Source: Gyrodactylus bullatarudis
Lineage: Eukaryota > Platyhelminthes > Monogenea > Gyrodactylidea > Gyrodactylidae
Assembly: GCA_012064415.1 (NCBI GenBank)
Contig: SSNU01001268.1
Location: forward strand, 124,001 to 188,000
DNA length: 64,000 nt
Direction: 5' to 3'
Each line of letters opens with the position of its first letter. Within the stretch, counting starts at the first letter, position 1. A program made the position numbers and the translations under genes. Below are positions 47,465-57,544 of this stretch, in pieces. Below the pieces are notes generated by a model. It did no database searches, was not told the origin of the DNA, and was given only the letters and a program-made list of their open reading frames with translations.

Positions 47465-48478
47465 GTTTTTTTTATTTTTCATATATCCTCTCTTTGAGCA
47501 AGGTACGGAACTACAATCATTTAAAATACATCGTAATACTTTAAATTACAGTCTGTAATTAAGATCAAAAGTTCGCACTTTTCTAATTCAGAGTAAGTGA
47601 AAATGATTTGTATTTTATTTTAAATTAGTATCGAAAAAGATTTCCTCTCTCGAGACGAAAAGGATTTCTTCTGATCCTTTATTGATTGGTAATTACTAAT
47701 TACTAATTACTAGGGCCTCAAAAAGTTCTAAGAAGTCTATTTTTTCCTAAGGATACTGTGGCTCCGAGAATTAATAAAATGTTTTAAAAAATTATTTATC
47801 ATGATCCAGATCAAAGTTATAAAGTCTTAGATCGGTCTTATTTTCATGATGACTCATCATTGATGAGGTCTTAAAAAGTTTAGGGTCCAAAGTTTTAGGT
47901 CTTAAAACGCAATTATTAATTACTAATTACTATGGTACTTTTAGTCTAAGTTAACAAAAATTATATACATAAATGAGACGAGTGTCTCCACTATGAGAAT
48001 AAAATTATTTTTCTAGTTTACACCTTCACTATAGTCTTACATGAAACTATTTTAAAGTCCGTACTTGTTATTAGCCCTTTTAATTTATTATTACATGATA
48101 ATTTTAATGGCCCATGAGCATGAACTACAAGACAAAGATGTTGAGGATTAAACTTTTTAAAGATCAAGGATTAATTGATTTCTTTACCAGAAAATTTGCT
48201 AATTTACTTAATAATTATATTTATCATTATCTACTTTGAAGTAGTCATGTGTTTCAAATTGTATCTCATCATGAGACTCTCATGGACCGAAATCAAAAGA
48301 AATTCATACTCGAGTGTCTAGATCTGAGACTTTAGAGATAACTTTAATTCATAACCGATGTAGTATTTATACCATGATAAAAATTCACTGAAAAGGCAAT
48401 AGTTTTAAAATAAATTTTCTCTCTCTTCAAATAAAATTATGGTATTTACAATTTGTAAATTACAAATTAAACATTTCG
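47465..48478. other. Intergenic region, no gene seen
   Basis: AT-rich. Contains small direct repeats of AATTACT near 47692-47710 and 47920-47930. No supported coding sequence. Confidence 0.6.
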
Positions 48479-49235
48479 TTATATTAAATCAGTAGCTGGA
48501 CGAGGTCTTAAAATGTCCTTGAGCTTGAAGCCTTCCTTGTCTGTGTTGATCTAAATAAATAAAAAGGATAAACATTTTTATGATACATTATTGATAAAAC
48601 TTGGTCGCTTACTTTGATTACATGTATTTTTTTTATAAATAAATCATTACTGGAAAAAAGCTGAATCTTGTACTCATTCCAGTTGGATCTATTTTCAAGA
48701 CACAATAACTTTTCTTGATCAGTCATCGAGTTTTCCTCCTGCGTCAGTTTTGGATAAAGTATAATTCTAATAAAGGATGACACACACTCCTCTCGGGGAT
48801 CAACATGACATGAAAGCATTTGGATACTTCGATCATGTGATTGTGAGACAAAATAAATTTTTACGATATTAAATAATATCTTTGACATATTACGACCGCT
48901 AAATCAATTAATAAATAGGATTACTGGAATGAAACTGATCTTTCAGAAGTGTACTTGAACTCAATGTTTGGGTCTAGAAACTGGATTTGAGAGTCAATCC
49001 AACCTTTTTTGAAAAAAATTGGAAGATTAATTTCAACATGTTTCTTGAGTATGTGCAAGTGAGACTGATCTTTATTATTTTCATCATTGTTATTCGTAAA
49101 CTGAAGTTTCTGAAGATTTATTTGAACAGACTCTTGAGGAAGCGTGATTCTTGCTAGAGATGAAAAGGTGGAAGCTACAAAAATGCTATTTATGAGTCGC
49201 AAACGAACAGCACGATTCAGTTTCACCAAAATCAT
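48479..49235 (-). CDS. Unrecognised 222-aa protein, three exons with a 26-nt intron
   Basis: Exons in transcript order: 48925-49235, 48613-48898, 48479-48550, giving 223 codons with the stop. The first intron (48899-48924) is only 26 nt, GTAATC...TTTAG, and removing it keeps the frame (SVSFHGRNMSKILF). The second (48551-48612) is 62 nt and joins HVIK to INTDKEGFKLKDIL. The ATG at 49235 has an in-frame TGA two codons upstream, which supports the start. No family is recognised; stretches such as SSFIRIILYPKL hint at a beta-rich, possibly C2-like fold, but this is weak. No membrane segment is evident. It is head-to-head with the ATGL-like gene. Confidence 0.7.
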
Positions 49236-49351
49236 TTTTCAAATGTTCATCAGAACTTATCAAGAAATCACATTCGCTAAATAAATTTGTTCTACTATTT
49301 AGGTGGTTCTTTTTCGAATTTAAAACCATTTGATAATTGTTATCAGATAAC
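49236..49351. promoter_or_regulatory. 116-bp bidirectional promoter region
   Basis: Only 116 bp lies between the ATG of the 222-aa gene (minus) and the ATG of the lipase gene (plus). Both leaders and core promoters must fit here or overlap the coding regions, which argues for shared regulation. No TATA box is assigned. Confidence 0.55.
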
Positions 49352-50668
49352 ATGAATTTCCAGGACGAGCTCAAGTTTCAGGATCGATACTATCGTGATG
49401 ACCCAAGCCCAAGACATAACCTTTCTTTCGCCGGGTGTGGATTTTTAGGCATCTACCACAGTGGAGTTGCTTTATGTATGAATCGATTTTCTCCTCAACT
49501 CTACGAGAATAAAATTACCTCTGGTGTCAGTGCTGGAGGAATAGCAGCTGCGTGTATTTTGTGTGATATAGATCCAGGTAAGTTAAGATATTCTATAAAT
49601 AATTACAGTTGATTTCGCTCCAAAACTTTTTGATATTTTCTACGAGTCAAAAAAATACTTTCTTGGACCTTTTGATCCACGTTATAAAATTAATGAATAT
49701 CTTAGAGAAGCTCTCGATAATTTACTACCACAAGATGCACATTTACTCTGTACAGATCGTCTTTTTATTTCTTTGACTTGTGTCTCGAATAAGAAGAATA
49801 TAATTGTCACCAAGTACAAATCAAGAGATGATTTAATTCACGTTCTCTTGTGCTCTGCTTTCATACCAATATTTAGTGGATTAATTCCGCCAAGTTATTG
49901 TGGAGAGGTAAGTCATTTTAATATGAATGAAAGTGGGTCATTGATGGAGCCCTCTCGAATAATATGTTGGATATAAATCGAAACACTATCACTGTCAGTC
50001 CTTTTGCTGGTCATGCTGATATTTGCCCAGGAGGAGAAAATGATCCCAGCTATTTTTCCGACAGTTTCATGGCTCAATTTTCCTTCTCCTCCACATTGCT
50101 GTCAATAAATATTTTTAATTTATCAAGACTTCCCAACGTTGTCTTTCCAATGTCATGCGATGACTTTATAAAACTGGCAGAGCAGGGATTCGAAGATGCC
50201 AAGAGATTTTTGCTAACACGAGGTCTAGTTAAATGTAGAATTCATCAGAGACCAAATATTTTCACAAGTTACCATAGACCGAGTATTTCTGAGAGGAAAA
50301 GAGTACGAAGAGCAAGTCTCTCCTGTCAACACAAGGAATCCAAAAGATTATCAGAAGTACAAGAGTTTGCATTCAACAATAGAGAGGAAGAAACCTTTTT
50401 CAACGGCATAATAAAGAGTTATGGAGACGAAGAATGCTTGAGTTGTCAGCAAAGCATTTACAAAGCAATTAATGCACAACTCCCCGAGCGATTAATTGCC
50501 ATTCTAAAAGAAAAAGAGATGGAATTATTGAATAGAAGTAGTAAATGTGTCTATGAGTCAGTATTGGAGGTCCTCTTAAATCATATGGCAGTGCTATACC
50601 AGCGGATCTCCAATTGGCTCGGTTTACCATCCCCCCTCAAGAATATTGACAAGTATTTCAAATTGTAA
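49352..50668 (+). CDS. Patatin-like phospholipase / ATGL-like triglyceride lipase
   Basis: Exons 49352-49577, 49609-49907 and 49934-50668 join in frame to 419 aa. Introns are 31 nt and 26 nt. The patatin fold is clear: glycine-rich oxyanion loop LSFAGCGFLGIYHSG, nucleophile elbow GVSAGG (GxSxG serine), and the dyad aspartate in IDGALSNNM, which is created only by removing the 26-nt intron (CGE joined to WVIDGA). Downstream TITVSPFAGHADICP and LTRGLVKC are typical of the PNPLA2/brummer subfamily, which releases fatty acids from triglyceride on lipid droplets. The length is somewhat below the usual ~500 aa of vertebrate ATGL; the C-terminal third (about residues 250-419) is less conserved and basic (RPSISERKRVRRASL). 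The ATG at 49352 is chosen over an upstream non-ATG codon. Confidence 0.9.
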
Positions 50669-51418
50669 GTGTAATATTTATTGTTTTATATAAAGGTGGA
50701 GATCAATTATATGCCTATTACCTAAATGTAGTATAAGCGAATATCTATTTATTATCTTGGAAATTGCTGATAAATGTCTTGTCCTAATGACAGACTGTCT
50801 GAATAAGCCAAGGTGTATGCATTCCATTTTTATTCAAAGAAACAAGGAGAACAATAATAATGATGATGATGCAAAAGACTCGAATAATCTAATATCTTTG
50901 AAATAACCTTTGATAACCTGATAAATCTTGAATAAATTATTTTATATTGTTTTGAAATCTGTTTGATTTCAAGAAAATCGAAGAAAATAATCGATAATCC
51001 AACATGTGATAAGAATGGGTCGCAATCGATTGTAATTGTAGTAGAGAAAACATCAAACGTCCTTTTGTAGGAGAATCTGATGACCATAAAATGATGATCA
51101 AGTAGTGTAGACACGAGACTAAGCTTGACCTTGACGTAAAATTAACTTTGTATCGCTACATAAATTGATAATTTACTAACTACTACAGCGTGTAGTATAT
51201 TTTTCTCTAGAATAGAAATATTCATCAATTGGTGAAATCTTTTCGGATTGATATTCTAGACCATTTTTTCGACCATACTTTTTAATCTAATTTGACACCA
51301 AATGTTCAATCTATTTTTTCAGATAGCATATCCGAATTTTAAGATATAGGGTCACAGTTTTTTTCAAAAAATCTTTGGTAATATTCATATAAATTAGAAT
51401 GTATTGATCATTTATGCA
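50669..51418. other. Convergent intergenic region
   Basis: About 750 bp between the 3' ends of the lipase gene (plus) and SDE2 (minus). No supported coding sequence; both 3' UTRs should lie here. Confidence 0.6.
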
Positions 51419-52494
51419 TTACCTCTTTGGAGGCGGTAATCGAAGTTTATTTGGATACTGATCACTGGACAGCTTACGAACTGAGAAAAGTCTAGATGCT
51501 CTCTCTTCAAGAGAACCACCGCATTTTAGACCACGAGTAAGAAGAGACTTTTTCAGGATATCCAGGCCAAATTCCATCAATTTTTCGACAGACTCGATTT
51601 CTTTGAGCTCTTCATTGGGGATTGAACGAATTTCTTCATCAGGCTTAGGTTCTTCTACCTTTTTTTGTTCTTCAACTTTCTTGGTTTCCAAAGCGATCTC
51701 TGGCTGTTGAGAGTAAATTACGGGTTCTTTTATGACTACAAAATTGTAAGAATTTTTAAGTTCATCTGAAGCATCTTCAGTTTTGTCTATTTGCTGTTGG
51801 CAATCTTGATCTTGAGTATTCTCTATGTTTTGATTTTCATCTTGATTAGAATCAATGGGATTTTCAGCTTCTTTTTCGTTTGAAGAAGATTCATCACTTG
51901 AGGACAAATTTTCATAATCAATTTTATCAAGCCAAAGTTTGGTTCTTTTAGGCTCTGATGGACCAGGTTTTTTATTTTCATCAAATAACTCACCAAGAGC
52001 CGCTTCAATGGAGTTCTGCAAAGTTTCTGATATCTTTTCATTTGTTTCAAGAAATTTTTTATCAGCAAATTTAAAATCGGCATTTGGGCCCTTTTCTAAA
52101 AGTTCTCTACGTTTCCGCCTCTTTTCCAGGTATAATTTTGCCTTTTCCTTTTCCTCTGGTTTAGCTTTTTCGTACCATTCTTTCAACTTCTTTTCAGCAT
52201 TGACATCCCTCATACGTCTTCCAGAAAGATCCCGGCACATTTCATGATTTGTTGTTTTTTCTATTTGATTGCCAATAGCTCTAAGCATAGAACCAAATCC
52301 TCCTTTACCTCCGAGAAGACGTTTGTGAACATGAATGAGAGTTTGGTCATTAATCTCATTGATTTGACATGATTCAACTTTTCTACCATGTACAGTAATG
52401 AAGAACTACAAAGTGGAAATTAATAAAAGTCAACTCTTACTTGATCTGGGGGAAATTGCTCAAAATTAAATACTGACTTTAAAATTTTTGTCAT
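51419..52494 (-). CDS. SDE2: SDE2 homologue (ubiquitin-like, spliceosome / genome stability factor)
   Basis: Exons 52441-52494 and 51419-52405 are separated by a 35-nt intron (52406-52440) and encode 346 aa. SDE2 is made with an N-terminal ubiquitin-like part, cleaved after GG in the GGKGG signature; the C-terminal part acts in pre-mRNA splicing and replication-stress control. Seen here: a ubiquitin-like N-terminus ([15 protein letters not shown]), [37 protein letters not shown], a charged helical region, an acidic serine-rich middle, and a C-terminal SAP-like segment ([33 protein letters not shown]). The ATG at 52494 is provisional: a TTTTAG acceptor-like site at 52526 leaves an open frame to it, so one more 5' exon may exist upstream, where a PLE is now inserted. 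Confidence 0.92.
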
Positions 52495-52586
52495 TTTTGT
52501 ATAATCAATTTGGTTTAACAAATCTCTAAAATGTGATTAAATCTTTAAATTACTCTTAAAAATTATTAATAGAATTATTCAAAATT

Positions 52587-52888
52587 TTATTAGATAAAAA
52601 TAAACGTACATTTTCATATACGTCCGGATAACTGGAAATATTCATCAATTAAAATGTTAACAAAAGAATTATATTTCATAGAGATATGTACATTTCGCCA
52701 GGTCTCGTCAGTCTCAATTCCTGGATCAATATTTAATAAAATTGTTACAATGAATTGTTTATGAATGAAATTGTAAAAGTTTCTCTTGAGTAACTCCAAT
52801 TGATGAAAAACCAAAAAACTTTTCTAGTATTCAGGTAGAAAAGAAAAATTAAAAATCAATTGGGCCATGGTAGTTCTAAATTGTGTGT
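52587..52888 (-). repeat. 3' pseudo-LTR copy of Penelope-like element
   Basis: These 302 bases match 54761-55062, with no difference found by eye, and are cut by the assembly gap. The copy includes the PLE start region (ISSYPDVYENVRLFLSN) and a candidate hammerhead, so it is the 5' part of a truncated tandem copy rather than a classical LTR. Confidence 0.9.
52681..52715 (-). ncRNA. Candidate hammerhead ribozyme in 3' pseudo-LTR
   Basis: Identical to the motif at 54855-54889: GAGA, CTGACGA, GACCTGGC, GAAA, ATGTACAT helix III, A, TCTC. Confidence 0.65.
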
Positions 52889-53138
52889 NNNNNNNNNNNN
52901 NNNNNNNNNNNNNNNNNNNNNNNNNNNNNNNNNNNNNNNNNNNNNNNNNNNNNNNNNNNNNNNNNNNNNNNNNNNNNNNNNNNNNNNNNNNNNNNNNNNN
53001 NNNNNNNNNNNNNNNNNNNNNNNNNNNNNNNNNNNNNNNNNNNNNNNNNNNNNNNNNNNNNNNNNNNNNNNNNNNNNNNNNNNNNNNNNNNNNNNNNNNN
53101 NNNNNNNNNNNNNNNNNNNNNNNNNNNNNNNNNNNNNN
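52889..53138. other. Assembly gap of 250 N
   Basis: The run of N interrupts the PLE between its 3' pseudo-LTR and the RT frame. The missing part should hold the RT thumb, GIY-YIG domain and 3' UTR, which would need more than 250 bp, so the N count is probably arbitrary. Open frames spanning the gap are meaningless there. Confidence 0.95.
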
Positions 53139-54819
53139 TTGTCAACTTTACATCTAAGAAACTTATCGAATCTTCTATTTCTTGTTCCTTCGTGAATTTG
53201 ATGTTCGGATGGATTAAGTTCATTTCACTGAAGAATTCCTCGGTGGAAGCTTCTTGTTTCATGACAATGAACGTATCATCTACATATCTAACGTACAAAT
53301 CGGTGTATCCTTCTATTAAATTTTCCATTCTATTCTTCTCCAAGTATCCTAAGAAAATATCTGCTAGCAACGGACTAAGTGGAGATCCCATAGCTATCCC
53401 GTCTTTTTGGATGTACACCTGATCTTCAAACGATAATGGTACGTTGGTGCAGCAAATTCTTAATATCTTGACTATTTCTTCTCCACTTAACTCGAAATTG
53501 TCTCTATTTTCGTTAACATAAGTGCCAATGATATTTAATGTTTCTTCTATCGGAATGTTTGGGAACAACGCATTGATATCTAGTGATATCATTTGTCTTG
53601 ATCCTACCTGGTAATCTTTAACTCTTTCAACGAATTGAAATACATCTTTCACTATATATCGATTAAAATGATTATGAATTGGCTTCAGAATGTCTAATAA
53701 CCATTTTGCTAAATTGTGCTGCGGACTTGCTGACATATCCAATATTGGTCTCATAGGTAGAATTTCCGGAATATTTTCGCAATCTATTTTGTGTGTCTTT
53801 GGTAAGAAATAAAGTCTTGACAACATTGAGTTCTTTCTCAAAATTTTGTCCTTTAATCTTCCATCTAGTAAACCCTTCCTATACAGTTCTAATGTAGTTT
53901 TTTCGATTTCTTTCTCCTCTTCTTTCATTTTGTACTCGTCTCTCTTAATTTCTTTTCTTTCAAATTTATTACCATCCGAAAGAAAGTCAAGCCCTGTTCT
54001 AACGTAATCTTCTTTTTTCATGATGACTAATCCTGTCCCTTTATCCGGTCGAGCAATAACCAATTCTCTATTATTTGTCAATTCTTTTAGTCCCTCAAAG
54101 TGTTCTCTTTTGAGCTTCCTATGCAATGTTTTCTTCTTTCTGTAACTCTTGTAGATACTCATCAAACCTATCTTGAAATCTTCTATGTCTGTTCCCTCCT
54201 TCAATTTATTACTCTCTTTTAAGTCATATGCTAGTTTTTCAAAATCTGCTCTATCTTCTGTCTTCTTTGATTTCTTCGGTACACAGAAATTCGGACCTAA
54301 TGACAAAACTTCTTTCTGAGCTTGTGTTAGTTCTATACTCGCATAATTGAAGATACTTTTTTCACCCGGACTGATCTCTTCTTCTTCTATGAGTTTCTTA
54401 AGACTTCTAAACTTCTTCTCCCTAACTTTATGCGCTTCTTCCATAAGAAATATGCCTATTCTCTCATCCAATCTTTCATCAATAATAAAGTTCATTTTAA
54501 TGGCGAATAAACTCTCATATAAACCTTCTATTTTTAACTCTTGTGTTTCCACTTTAGTGACGAATGAAAGCTTGATGTATTCGTATTTGTTATTCGCGAA
54601 CTGTTGAGGGACCTCATCCCAATCTTTCTTAGGAAATCTGTCTTTCTCCAAACACAATTTGTAGAACTGCAACTGGCCCATTGCTTTACTGATTTTTCTG
54701 TTAAAACCTGCTATACTCTGAAAAATACTCTTTTGTTCCTCATACCGGTTCAAAAGATTATTATTAGATAAAAATAAACGTACATTTTCATATACGTCCG
54801 GATAACTGGAAATATTCAT
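53139..54819 (-). CDS. Penelope-like reverse transcriptase, C-terminus lost in gap
   Basis: A single open frame from the ATG at 54819 (preceded by an in-frame stop, so the upstream non-ATG start is not needed) to the gap. PLE RT motifs appear in order: IELTQAQKEVLSLGPNF, RPDKGTGLVIMKKEDY, LSRLYFLPKTHKI, RPILDMSASPQHNLAKWL, ISLDINALFPNIPIEETL, MGSPLSPLLADIFLGYLE and catalytic YVRYVDDTFIVMK, then FLDVKLT at the gap edge. The N-terminal 150 residues are PLE-specific. No stop or frameshift is seen, and the flanking repeats are identical, so this is a young copy that may be intact. The GIY-YIG endonuclease seen in the other two PLE copies must lie in the gap or be missing. It is inserted about 90 bp upstream of SDE2's proposed ATG, in the same orientation. 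Confidence 0.93.
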
Positions 54820-55062
54820 CAATTAAAATGTTAACAAAAGAATTATATTTCATAGAGATATGTACATTTCGCCAGGTCTCGTCAGTCTCAATTCCTGGAT
54901 CAATATTTAATAAAATTGTTACAATGAATTGTTTATGAATGAAATTGTAAAAGTTTCTCTTGAGTAACTCCAATTGATGAAAAACCAAAAAACTTTTCTA
55001 GTATTCAGGTAGAAAAGAAAAATTAAAAATCAATTGGGCCATGGTAGTTCTAAATTGTGTGT
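54761..55062 (-). repeat. 5' pseudo-LTR copy of Penelope-like element
   Basis: Identical to 52587-52888 at an offset of 2174 bp. On the minus strand it precedes and overlaps the RT start codon, as in tandem-copy PLE pseudo-LTRs. The right boundary may lie beyond 55062, since the left copy ends at the gap. Confidence 0.9.
54855..54889 (-). ncRNA. Candidate hammerhead ribozyme in 5' pseudo-LTR
   Basis: Minus strand: GAGA, CTGACGA, 8 nt (GACCTGGC, with a G-C closing pair), GAAA, palindrome ATGTACAT overlapping the last A, A as cleavage residue, TCTC fully pairing with GAGA. A further GAATT/AATTC pair could extend helix I beyond an internal loop. It ends 35 nt upstream of the RT ATG. Best-preserved copy in the window. 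Confidence 0.68.
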
Positions 55063-57544
55063 ATAGTTCTTGATACAACCTTGATGAGACAGCTTTGTTC
55101 ATTTATATAACAAAAAGAAAAGTTTTGGTGAAGAAGAATAAAAATCCTCATGGCTACATAGATCTCAAGGATAGAGTAACTATGGTTTTCTGTGTTAATG
55201 CAGCTGTATGCTGAATCAGATCTTGAAAATCGACGGGAAATTGAATTTTGATTTTTGAACATTTTATCTACTTGAAAAAGAATGAAATTTCTTGAAAATT
55301 TAGTGTTACCTCGTGTTTTGAAATATGGCAAAATTTATTTTTCAAAAATTAATTTTCTTCGTATAGTGAAAATGGGCTTCAGGATCCATTCCAAAATATC
55401 TTGATCGAATTAGATTTCTTGATTCAGAATTTAAAAAAAAGTCATAATTTCGCTTTTTCTTATTAACCTAGCTAGGTGTATTTTTCAAAAATTTAAAAAC
55501 TATCTATCAATACGATAGTATGAATAATTTTAACTCAAAAAAAATTCCGGAGCTTTATTTCGTGGAATCGTGCTTAAATACCAATTCTAGGAAATACAAC
55601 TTGCATATGAAATTTTCCTCAAATCCTAGTCATAAGTACTTAATGAGATTGAAATTTTTTTATTTAAGAGTAAAAAAGTTCCATTCAACAACTTTAACCT
55701 CGTATTTTTGTCTTATGGGAGGTTTCAATACAATGGGGTGAAAAATAGCCCGAGATTTCGTTCTAGGGTTGAATGCAATAGTACCATAAATTAGAGGCTT
55801 TTCATTTCATTGTAACCAAAAATGTCGAAATAAATAAAGAATCTTTAAGAGGATTATATAAAATCTCACGCTTTCTTATTGAAAACAATCAGCAGAAAAG
55901 TAAAGTAAGTTTTATTTTATTAGCACAAAGATGTCCGAAAGTGATATAATCTAATTCCACTTATACACAAGCCCTGCTGCAACAAATATAGCAGTAAGCA
56001 AATCTATCAGAGATGTTGTGTATTATTACTAGAAAACACTCTTCTCTCCTGCTTCTTATTATTAATCTTAATACGATCACAAGAAATGTAGTTAATTCAA
56101 ATAATGTTAAAGGAAAAATAATATTATAGATAGACATTTTTTCTCAGAAGAAGTAAAACCTCTCGGGAGAAATTCCTTATTAATAATAATTCCTTTTGAA
56201 TTTTTTTAATCATGTCATTCGAATAAGAAAAGAAAATATGTCAGTCTAATTCTAATGGCTCAAATGTATGACTTGGAATTCTGAAAAAATAAATCCTATT
56301 TCCAAAAGGCTTTGCTCAATAGCTTAAATTTCGGTTCTTAGTTCAGAAAGCTCTTAAAAACTGTTTCTTGAGAATAGCCTTCTTCGAAAAGGCAGGGAGA
56401 AATTTTGTTGAGAAGTTGAGCTAGAAGTAATTAATGAAAAAATTTATTAAACTCGAGATTGCATTTTGTATCTTGATGAAATATACCGTTGAATGAATAA
56501 TATTCATTGAATATATGAAAACGGCGCTATCAAAATATCTATGGACCGCGAAAATTCTAGGTTCGAAGTTAAAAAACTGCTATTTCAAGAAATTCTCCCA
56601 AAAAAGTAATTGCAGCATCCCTACCTCCCCTTGTCTACCTTAACACAAATGTTGAATCTATTAAACACATAAGAGGATTCCATATTTTAATTCTATATGA
56701 ATATTTAGCCGGTATAAGAGTCTGACGAAATCCAATGAAGTAAAAGCCTTATAACTACGTATTGACTAGTCTTCTAACCCTCTTAATGAATTCCTCATTA
56801 AATGATGTTTTAAACCTAGCTTGTGAGAAGTTAGTTTAATCTAACTACTCTATTTCTACTAGTTAAACATCAAGTCATTCCTTGTTCTTTGGATGTGTTA
56901 AACTACTGAGGTACGAGAAATTTTTAATTTAATCTTCAATTTTCTACCATGTAACGAGGAAAGTAATTAAAACCCTTGATATCTTAAGCGTATTTTATTC
57001 AAGAATGGAACAATTATAAAGTTCAAAATTATAATAAAAGAATTCAGAACTCTCGAGAACTTTTTGACAGAAAATATAGGCAACTTTTTAAGATTGAATT
57101 AACTTCTGAATAAACTTTTAGAGACATTCTTTGATGAATAAAAAATATATAGCGAGGTTCAAGTTTTACAAAAGGAATTCATGTAATTCAGAACAAAGTC
57201 TGCTTTTATTTCATTGGTGTTTGGATAATCTGACCGGTTTCCTTAATTACATCGGTTAATACTTTCCAATACAATGATACAGTATTTATTTCTCTCATTA
57301 AAAATTCAATCCTAGAAAGAAATAGGAACATATACCTATGTAGAAAGATTGATTGTCTGAAATCATGGGTATAATTTCTACTATGATCTTCCTTAGGGTA
57401 TTTTAAGTATTAGTATTAAAATGTATTTTCTATTCTTATAAAATTAAATAAGCAATACTCTAATGAACTGAAAAATAAAAAAAACCGTATTCTTTCTCCT
57501 AATCGATTTTGCCCGAAATTAGGCTATTTTTGATCTGGAATATT
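55063..57544. other. Intergenic region, no gene seen
   Basis: AT-rich. Short frames at 55050-55331 (minus) and 55520-55741 (plus) have no recognisable features. An upstream SDE2 exon could lie here, but none was identified. Confidence 0.55.

Noticed and set aside
49250..49285. CTGATGA on the minus strand followed by GAAA near the lipase promoter, resembling a hammerhead
   Set aside because: Spacing is 6 nt rather than 8, helix III is not self-complementary, and there is no matching helix I or PLE context.
52614..52814. 66-aa minus-strand frame, found identically at 54788-54988
   Set aside because: It is the PLE pseudo-LTR read in another frame, not a duplicated host gene.
56721..56740. CTGACGA followed 8 nt later by GAAG
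   Set aside because: GAAA is not conserved and no pairing flanks were seen.
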